A stretch of 6,149 nucleotides of DNA from an uncultured bacterium (lineage in GTDB: Bacteria; Patescibacteriota; Minisyncoccia; Phycocordibacterales; UBA9973), in contig CAIJLF010000153.1 of NCBI GenBank assembly GCA_903821415.1, positions 1-6,149 of the forward strand, given 5' to 3'. The notes beneath the pieces were generated by a model. That model worked only from the letters and a program-made list of their open reading frames with translations, was not told the origin of the DNA and did not search any database. This document shows, piece after piece, positions 1 through 4,595 of this stretch (position 1 is its first letter; each line of letters begins with the position of its first letter). The translations under genes were made by a program, and so were the position numbers.

Positions 1-45
1 CACCAATGAAGGTGCTCTTATAATACCCTATTATTTAACAAAAAA

Positions 46-285
46 CTACTCTATAATACCTAGCTTTTCAATAATTTGAGGCTTGTTGAAGCCAACAATT
101 ATTTTATCTTCAATAATTATAACAGGGACTCCCATCTGTCCACTTTTATCCATCATTTCTTTCCTTTTTTCCAAATTTGTAGATACATCAAAGTCTTCGA
201 ATTCTACTCCTTTTTCTTTAAAGAAATCTTTTGCCATATGACAAAAATGACATGTAGGTGTGCTATAAACTGTAACTTTACTCAT
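46..285 (-). CDS. Glutaredoxin/NrdH-like thiol-disulfide oxidoreductase
   Basis: This is a complete 79-residue protein with a single thioredoxin/glutaredoxin fold. It starts with a beta strand (KVTVYS) followed by the redox-active CxxC, here C12-H-F-C15 after TPT. The GVPV segment carries the cis-proline at P54, and GF at 65-66 stands where glutaredoxins usually have GG. Length and architecture fit the small cytoplasmic glutaredoxin/NrdH class, which reduces disulfides of protein partners such as ribonucleotide reductase. The CHFC active site matches neither classical CPYC glutaredoxin nor CVQC NrdH, so the partner and electron donor cannot be assigned. The ATG at 285 is the natural start because the fold begins at residue 3; no Shine-Dalgarno precedes it. 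It lies downstream of the tRNA on the same strand but has its own candidate promoter. The stop is TAG. Family is confident, exact subfamily is not. Confidence 0.93.
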   Translation of the reverse strand: MSKVTVYSTPTCHFCHMAKDFFKEKGVEFEDFDVSTNLEKRKEMMDKSGQMGVPVIIIEDKIIVGFNKPQIIEKLGIIE

Positions 286-325
286 AAATATTTATTTAAT
301 TAATTAATAATTCAAAACTATTTTT

Positions 326-352
326 AGTATATCATAATAAAAAAAATAGCAA
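326..352 (-). promoter_or_regulatory. Candidate promoter of the glutaredoxin-like gene (extended -10)
   Basis: On the minus strand TGaTATACT (334 down to 326) is an extended -10 element. A TTGCTA at 352-347 could act as a -35, but the 15-bp spacing is short, so the TG extension would have to compensate. The predicted start lies about 7 nt downstream, giving an AU-rich leader of roughly 35 nt without a Shine-Dalgarno. The spacer contains a run of eight T residues (346-339 on the minus strand). This is prediction by eye. Confidence 0.45.
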
Positions 353-374
353 CATCTTGACATGAAATATACAC

Positions 375-402
375 AAGTCAATAAATACCTATTTAAGTCA
401 AT
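375..402. repeat. Direct repeat AAGTCAAT flanking a short palindrome
   Basis: AAGTCAAT occurs at 375-382 and again at 395-402, 20 bp apart. Between them, and overlapping their ends, is the perfect palindrome TAAATA-CC-TATTTA (382-395). The block lies immediately 3' of the tRNA on the minus strand. It is visible in the sequence but has no assigned role. It could be a protein-binding site or part of the tRNA 3' trailer; an AT-only stem with a 2-nt loop and no adjacent T-run is not a convincing terminator. Confidence 0.5.
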
Positions 403-403
403 G

Positions 404-474
404 TGCGGAATACGGGAATCGAACCCGTGTCTCAACCTTGGGAAGGTCGCATATTACCATTATACTAACCCCGC
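404..474 (-). tRNA. trnG: tRNA-Gly (anticodon CCC)
   Basis: The minus strand folds into a full cloverleaf. The acceptor stem pairs GCGGGGT with ATTCCGC (7 bp with two G-U pairs). The D arm is GTAT/ATAT with a loop containing GG. The anticodon stem is CGACC/GGTTG with loop TTCCCAA, giving anticodon CCC (plus-strand 440-442). The variable loop is four nucleotides (AGAC), and the T arm is ACGGG-TTCGATT-CCCGT. The body is 405-474 and the discriminator A is at 404. The CCA end is not encoded, so it must be added after transcription. The anticodon reads GGG (Gly). The gene begins only 4 nt after the stop codon of the DivIC/FtsB-like gene, so it is either processed from that mRNA or driven by a promoter inside that gene's 3' end. 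Confidence 0.96.
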
Positions 475-478
475 AATT

Positions 479-859
479 TTATTTATTAAAGATACTTTTT
501 ACCCACTCTACAAAACCATGCTTACTCTCAACCTCTGTTATCGGTGATTCAACCTTCTCTTCGTCCACAATAGTTACCATCTTCTCATCTGGCTTTACCA
601 CTTGATATTTGTCCCTTATCGTTTCTTCTACTCCTTCTTCTGTCTTCAGTTTTCCTATATCAGTATTAAGACTTTTCTCTCTGTTACGCAAAGTCTCTAT
701 ATTTGATAAAATCAAATCCTTTTTTCTGGCAGTTTCCCTCTCTTTTGAAGATAAACCTAGCATACTGTATGAAAATAATATTAAAATGCATAAAAGTAAA
801 AATAATACTAAGGGTGACTGCCAAAAACTATTTTTATTTTTCTTGTTGAATTCGGCCAT
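479..859 (-). CDS. Septum formation initiator (DivIC/FtsB-like) family protein
   Basis: From the ATG at 859 this gives 126 residues. A short basic N-terminus (residues 1-14) is followed by one hydrophobic transmembrane segment (about 15-36), then a charged coiled coil (about 37-73). Next comes the family signature region GVEETIRDKYQVVKPDEK (76-93) and a short strand (MVTIVDEE). This topology and the VVKPxEK segment are typical of DivIC/FtsB, the bitopic division proteins that join FtsL and FtsQ/DivIB at the septum. A variable linker ends in a small amphipathic tail, HGFVEWVKSIFNK. An in-frame ATG at 895 would add 12 residues. It is rejected because it overlaps the divergent small gene and lies upstream of the predicted transcription start near 866. 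No Shine-Dalgarno is present. DivIC and FtsB cannot be told apart from sequence alone. A tRNA-Gly follows 4 nt after the TAA stop. Confidence 0.9.
   Translation of the reverse strand: MAEFNKKNKNSFWQSPLVLFLLLCILILFSYSMLGLSSKERETARKKDLILSNIETLRNREKSLNTDIGKLKTEEGVEETIRDKYQVVKPDEKMVTIVDEEKVESPITEVESKHGFVEWVKSIFNK
485..513 (-). promoter_or_regulatory. Weak candidate promoter for the tRNA inside the 3' end of the upstream gene
   Basis: On the minus strand TTGTAG (513-508), a 17-bp spacer and TTTAAT (490-485) give a possible -35/-10 pair, with the predicted start a few nucleotides before the tRNA 5' end. The -10 matches consensus at 5 of 6 positions and the -35 at only 3 of 6. It lies almost entirely in the coding sequence of the DivIC/FtsB-like gene, so the match could be chance; co-transcription followed by RNase P processing is an equally good explanation. 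Confidence 0.25.
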
Positions 860-874
860 AAATAGTGCTATTAT
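846..874 (+). promoter_or_regulatory. Promoter of the small plus-strand gene, predicted leaderless
   Basis: TTGAAT (846-851), a 17-bp spacer and TATTAT (869-874) form a well-spaced promoter, with an additional TGC (866-868) directly before the -10. Exactly six bases (875-880) separate the -10 from the ATG at 881, so a normal initiation distance puts the first transcribed base on the A of the start codon. The promoter lies partly within the first codons of the DivIC/FtsB-like gene and shares bases with its -10. Confidence 0.6.
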
Positions 875-881
875 TATAGCA
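873..881 (-). promoter_or_regulatory. Extended -10 promoter for the DivIC/FtsB-like gene
   Basis: On the minus strand TGCTATAAT is a perfect TGn plus consensus -10 hexamer (hexamer 878-873, TGC 881-879). Thirteen bases separate the hexamer from the ATG at 859, so the leader would be only about 7 nt. There is no good -35 at 17 bp (ATTTTT); a TTGACC at 895-890 is too close, at 11 bp. The TG extension probably carries recognition. It overlaps the opposite-strand promoter. Confidence 0.6.
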
Positions 882-991
882 TGTTTTTCGGTCAAAAAAA
901 TAAGAAAAGAATAGAAAGAGTCTTCGGTATAATATCGATATTAGTTATTGTTAGTATGATTTTGCTTTATATGCCTGTTTTGTTTAAATAA
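881..991 (+). CDS. Small single-pass membrane protein (36 aa), hypothetical
   Basis: This short open frame (ATG to TAA) encodes 36 residues. A polar, strongly basic N-terminus (QKNKKRIER, residues 5-13) is followed by one hydrophobic segment (about 14-31, IISILVIVSMILLY) and a short PVLFK end. That is the layout of a tail-type membrane miniprotein with its N-terminus inside. From memory, short proteins with a basic start and an I-I-S-x-x-x-x-x-S-M-x-L-L-Y type membrane helix are common in Parcubacteria; this was not searched. Support for it being real comes from the intact hydrophobic design, the well-formed promoter ending exactly six bases before the ATG, and its fit between neighbouring genes (21 bp from the divergent start codon, 12 bp from the convergent lepA stop). 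No Shine-Dalgarno is present, consistent with a leaderless message. Function is unknown; a role linked to the divergent division gene is only a guess. Confidence 0.72.
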   Translation: MFFGQKNKKRIERVFGIISILVIVSMILLYMPVLFK

Positions 992-1003
992 ACATACAGA
1001 AAT

Positions 1004-2827
1004 CTAATCATTACTACTACGCATCATCTTCAAGAACACCTCGTGAGAGATGTTTATTTTTGCGCTTGATTGCATCCTCTTTTTACCTTTCTTCTGCTTC
1101 TCAAGCAACTTCTTCTTACGACTTACATCCCCTCCTCCCACGACTTTACTTCCATGCATCAGAACATCTTTACGAAATGCAGAAACTGCCTCAGATGAGA
1201 TGATCCTACCTAAAGCTTTCGCTTGAATCTTGAAGGCAAATTGTTGTCTAGGGATTATTTTTTGTAATTTCTCTACTTGATACTTTGCTTCATCTTCAAC
1301 TCTCCTCCTAGATACGACACGTGAGAAAGCAGGCATTACTTCATTTGCTACTATTATATCCATACGTACTACATCAGCTGGCTTGTATTCTCCAATCTCA
1401 TAAGATATAGAAGCATATCCAGAAGTAAGACTTTTCATATCATCAAAAAAGTTTCTCATCAGCTCTCGTAGTGGCATCTCTAGGTCAACGGCAGATCTAT
1501 TGTCACCAAAGTTATCTGTACTCTTAATAGTCGCTTCGTGTTCATACAAAAAAGGCATCAGATAACTAGTATATATAGAAGGAGTGATAATCTTTACATT
1601 TACCCATGGCTCGAAAATTTTTAAGACATTACCATCATCAGGGAAAAGATGTGGAGAGTATATTGTTTCTGACTTACCATTTCTAAGCTCTACTTTATAA
1701 GTAATAGAAGGCATCGTAACTATAAGTTCTAAGTCGAACTCCCTATTCAACCTCTCAGCTATTATCTCTAGATGCAACATTCCGAGGAATCCACACCTGT
1801 ATCCTCTACCTAGTGAACCAGAAGACTCTTCTTCATATGAGAAAGATGAATCTGATAACCTTAGACGACTTAGAGCTTGCTTAAGGTTGGGGAAGTCGTC
1901 CTGACTTTCGGGATAGACAGAAGCCCATACTACAGGCTTTGGATTCATATATCCTGGTAGTGCGTGTGCTGGCTTTTTAGTATAAGTTATAGTATCTCCT
2001 ACAGAAGCAATTCCAGGCTTCTTAATACCTGTAACTATGTATCCTATCTCCCCTGTTCCTATCTTATCCTTTGATTCTTCCTCAGGTGAAAAAGTCCCTA
2101 CTTCAAGACAGATGAATTTCTCTGAAGATACAGCGAATAATAAAGACTCCCCTTTTTTAAATTCTCCTTCTACTACACGCACGTAGACGATGACTCCTCT
2201 ATGATTATCATATTTAAAATCGAAGACTAGAGCACGGGCTCCGTCATTTTTAGCAACTTCTAGCGATGGTTCCTTGGGAGAAGGAATCCTGTGAATAATT
2301 TCATTTAATAACTGAGATACTCCCTGCCCCGTTTTCCCCGAGACAAGTAGTATAGAATCTGGATCTATGTCTAGGAGAACTGCTACCTCCATCTTAACTT
2401 CATCTACCATAGCCAAGGGTGAATCTATTTTCGAAAGAACTGGGATTATAACAAGGCCTGAATCACGAGCCATCTGTAGTGTGGTAAGAGTCTGAGCCTG
2501 TACACCTTGAGTGGCATCCACAAGTAGTATAGAGCCTTCTACAGCCTTTAAAGCACGTGATACTTCATAAGAGAAGTCTATGTGGCCCGGGGTATCTATC
2601 AGATTTAAAATATACTTCTCATTATTTAGCGCATATTCCATACGGACAGGCTGCATCTTGATAGTTATACCCCTCTCTCTTTCTAGCTCCATTGAGTCTA
2701 AGACTTGGTCCTTCATTTTACGTTTTTCTATCGTAGCTGTTACTTCTAGCATCCGGTCTGCTAAGGTGCTTTTGCCGTGATCTATATGTGCGATAATTGA
2801 AAAATTCCTAATAGATTTAATATCCAT
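1004..2827 (-). CDS. lepA: Elongation factor 4 (LepA), ribosome back-translocating GTPase
   Basis: This 607-residue protein is close to the usual length of about 600 and has the full EF-4 layout. The G domain shows G1 AHIDHGKST (13-21), G2 RGITI (52-56), G3 DTPGH (78-82), a G4 reading SKID (132-135) where NKID is expected, and G5 SGKTG (163-167). A translation-factor beta barrel follows, then the EF-G-like domain with the LepA signature LGRGYRCGFLGMLH (339-352). The LepA-specific C-terminal domain contains IPRQQF (525-530) and the basic GGGDVSRKKKLLEKQKKGKK stretch (564-583). It acts in the cytoplasm on the ribosome, and work in other bacteria implicates it in ribosome assembly and stalled elongation. 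The ATG at 2827 gives the canonical MDIKSIRNFSIIAHIDHGKS opening. No Shine-Dalgarno precedes it; its own promoter sits directly upstream. It converges on the small plus-strand gene, with only 12 bp between the stops. The G4 Ser is noted as odd. Confidence 0.98.
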   Translation of the reverse strand: MDIKSIRNFSIIAHIDHGKSTLADRMLEVTATIEKRKMKDQVLDSMELERERGITIKMQPVRMEYALNNEKYILNLIDTPGHIDFSYEVSRALKAVEGSILLVDATQGVQAQTLTTLQMARDSGLVIIPVLSKIDSPLAMVDEVKMEVAVLLDIDPDSILLVSGKTGQGVSQLLNEIIHRIPSPKEPSLEVAKNDGARALVFDFKYDNHRGVIVYVRVVEGEFKKGESLLFAVSSEKFICLEVGTFSPEEESKDKIGTGEIGYIVTGIKKPGIASVGDTITYTKKPAHALPGYMNPKPVVWASVYPESQDDFPNLKQALSRLRLSDSSFSYEEESSGSLGRGYRCGFLGMLHLEIIAERLNREFDLELIVTMPSITYKVELRNGKSETIYSPHLFPDDGNVLKIFEPWVNVKIITPSIYTSYLMPFLYEHEATIKSTDNFGDNRSAVDLEMPLRELMRNFFDDMKSLTSGYASISYEIGEYKPADVVRMDIIVANEVMPAFSRVVSRRRVEDEAKYQVEKLQKIIPRQQFAFKIQAKALGRIISSEAVSAFRKDVLMHGSKVVGGGDVSRKKKLLEKQKKGKKRMQSSAKINISHEVFLKMMRSSND

Positions 2828-2833
2828 AGGTTT

Positions 2834-2861
2834 ATACTAGCAAAAAAAGCCTTAATTTCAA
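2834..2861 (-). promoter_or_regulatory. lepA promoter, predicted leaderless or nearly so
   Basis: On the minus strand TTGAAA (2861-2856), a 16-bp spacer and TAGTAT (2839-2834) with a preceding TGC (2842-2840) make an extended -10 promoter. Six bases (AAACCT) separate the -10 from the lepA ATG. This is the same TGC-TAnTAT-N6-ATG arrangement seen for the small gene at 881, so initiation is expected at or within a base or two of the start codon. An overlapping TATAAA, three bases from the ATG, is too close to serve as the -10. The prediction comes from pattern and spacing only. Confidence 0.5.
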
Positions 2862-2900
2862 AGGAATCAAATTCTTTCAAAATATTTACAAGATTGATTA

Positions 2901-4586
2901 TTATAGTTCTCCCTGTTCTGGTACTACTATATTTCTATTCGTTAGTTTATGACCAAGTATACTGATTATATTCAGGAGCTGAATATTTTTTAATAAAAGC
3001 AATACAATAACTCCAAATAAAATACCGATAATTCCAGAAATAAAACCTTGTAAGAAAATACCCATAAACGTATCTATGTTAAAAATTCCACTAAAAAAGT
3101 TCAAGGAAATGTACGCAAAAAGACCCATAGTGACTGATCCGAGTAAACTTTCATAAAAAGTCTTGTAGAGCATGGACTGACCTTTAATCAAAAAATCTTT
3201 CTTAAATAAAACCCAAATTGAAAAGAAATTAACAAGAGAACCCAGAGTATAAGCAATAGGTAAAGCGAGCATTATAGTCCCTGGTACATCCTTAACTCTT
3301 AATATAGATTCTAGAACATTTAAAATGTGAGGATAATGCTTAAAAACATATAATAAGATATAAGTGAAAAATATTACAAAGAAAGATGACAGCATATTTA
3401 CGATGAGTGGTGTCTTTGTTCTAGCTGCAGCATAATATCCTCGGACAAACAGAAGAACTAAACTCTGTGTTACCAATGAAATAATAAAGAGAGCACTAGC
3501 TGCAGCAGTAAGTCTCGTATCAGCCCAGGAGAAAGTACCAGTACCCAAGACGACACGCACAATCTGAGCACGCAAAACTATAATCAAAACTATAATGGGC
3601 AATGACCAGAAGATAATCTGCTTTGCTGCTCCTATGATATGCTCGATGAATTTATCCATCTCGTTTAAAGAAAAAGATCTCGCTAGGACAGGAAAAGCTG
3701 CCACAGAATAAGATATACCTATGATACCTACTGGTACTGATTGTAAATTGAATGAAAATGTAAACAACGATATAGAACCTTCTTTCAAAGTAGAAGCCAT
3801 AGCGATGATGACAAGCAAGGCTAGGCTATTACAAGAAAGTGCCAAAGTTCTTGGTAGAGACAACTTCATTACCTGGAAAATTTCTTTCCAATTTATTTTA
3901 GGAATAAATCTAGGAAATAGTTTATGCTTAACTACAACTGGTACTTGGACAAGTAGATGCATAATGGCTCCTAGGATAACTCCCATAGCCAAACCATACA
4001 CTCCGAAAACAGGATAAAAATATATTATGCCCGTTAGAATTCCTATATTGTAAAAAATCGGAGAAAGAGAAAATATAAAGAAATTCCTAAACAGTTGAGT
4101 TACTGACCCAATTAGATTAGAAAGACCTATAAATATCGGAGACAACAACATTATTCGGCTCGTTAATACAAGAGAAGACAATTGAGCCTTATCGAAACCT
4201 GGAGCAATATAATGCGCTATATATGGCATAAATACTGAAACTAAAAAACTTACCACAATCATAAAAACCATATAAGCACTAAATACATTATTTAAGAATT
4301 CTCGTGCTTTAGTATTGTCATTGTCCTGTTTGATCCTATCCATCAGAAAAGGAAGAAGTACCGTAACAGAAGCTAGAGAAGCTATAGATATATACAAAAA
4401 GTCAGGAACACGAAAAGCTGCATAATATATATCCAAAACTCTCCCAGGACCGATAGCACTAGCTAGCATCCTATCTCTTATCAAACCGAGTATTTGAGAC
4501 AAAAAAGCGAAACCGCCAAGCAATAAGGCGGCTTCGTTTATTCCGTTAAATTCTCTATTGAAGAATGTTAGAATCTTTTTTGGCAT
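2901..4586 (-). CDS. murJ: MurJ (MviN family) lipid II flippase
   Basis: This 561-residue polytopic membrane protein of the MOP superfamily has about 14 hydrophobic segments. MurJ flips the peptidoglycan precursor lipid II across the cytoplasmic membrane. Supporting motifs are GLIRDRMLASAIGPG (34-48) with the conserved RD pair (37-38), followed by LDIYYAAFRVPD (51-62) with the conserved Asp (52). Further on are LPRTLALS (244-251), NLQSVPVGIIGISYSVAAFP (280-299), the hallmark RVVLGTGTFSWADTRLTA (344-361) and RGYYAAARTKTP (382-393). The last is the family's R-x-x-Y-A-x-x-x-T-x-T-P signature. It is somewhat longer than the E. coli protein at about 511 residues, mainly in the C-terminal helices. 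The ATG lies 9 nt after the stop of the ligase-like/TPR gene, so the two are almost certainly co-transcribed. Only a weak GAG seven bases upstream could serve as a ribosome site. The Asp and RD pair of the cavity are kept, but two positions that are Arg in E. coli appear replaced. Confidence 0.95.
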   Translation of the reverse strand: MPKKILTFFNREFNGINEAALLLGGFAFLSQILGLIRDRMLASAIGPGRVLDIYYAAFRVPDFLYISIASLASVTVLLPFLMDRIKQDNDNTKAREFLNNVFSAYMVFMIVVSFLVSVFMPYIAHYIAPGFDKAQLSSLVLTSRIMLLSPIFIGLSNLIGSVTQLFRNFFIFSLSPIFYNIGILTGIIYFYPVFGVYGLAMGVILGAIMHLLVQVPVVVKHKLFPRFIPKINWKEIFQVMKLSLPRTLALSCNSLALLVIIAMASTLKEGSISLFTFSFNLQSVPVGIIGISYSVAAFPVLARSFSLNEMDKFIEHIIGAAKQIIFWSLPIIVLIIVLRAQIVRVVLGTGTFSWADTRLTAAASALFIISLVTQSLVLLFVRGYYAAARTKTPLIVNMLSSFFVIFFTYILLYVFKHYPHILNVLESILRVKDVPGTIMLALPIAYTLGSLVNFFSIWVLFKKDFLIKGQSMLYKTFYESLLGSVTMGLFAYISLNFFSGIFNIDTFMGIFLQGFISGIIGILFGVIVLLLLKNIQLLNIISILGHKLTNRNIVVPEQGEL

Positions 4587-4595
4587 TATAAAACT

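Noticed and set aside
1..14. CACC-aatgaa-GGTG hairpin at the left edge as a terminator for the glutaredoxin gene
   Set aside because: A 4-bp stem at the window edge with no visible T-run; the sequence beyond it is unavailable.
339..381. Intrinsic terminator after the tRNA: TTGAC/GTCAA stem followed by a minus-strand T8 run
   Set aside because: A 5-bp stem with a 15-nt loop sits about ten bases from the T-run, which is too weak and too distant. The T-run also lies within the glutaredoxin promoter spacer.
373..402. TTGACT copies on the minus strand as -35 boxes
   Set aside because: Neither copy has a plausible -10 at 16-18 bp.
857..895. N-terminal extension of the DivIC/FtsB-like protein to the ATG at 895
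   Set aside because: The 12 extra residues do not resemble the family's N-terminus, the start overlaps the divergent small gene, and it lies upstream of the extended -10 that should drive the gene.
609..914. Plus-strand open frame opposite the DivIC/FtsB-like gene
   Set aside because: It is antisense to a well-supported gene, has low-complexity composition and no family resemblance.
2860..2877. Hairpin AAAG-AAT-TTG-ATT-C-CTTT between murJ and lepA as a terminator
   Set aside because: The stem is AT-rich with a bulge, the T-run follows about 11 bases later instead of directly, and the hairpin overlaps the lepA -35.
3721..4017. Plus-strand open frame opposite murJ
   Set aside because: It is a shadow of the murJ coding frame with no promoter or recognisable domain.
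1004..4586. Alternative genetic code (UGA = Gly) as in some CPR lineages
   Set aside because: lepA and murJ are full length with conserved glycines encoded by GGN and no in-frame TGA.
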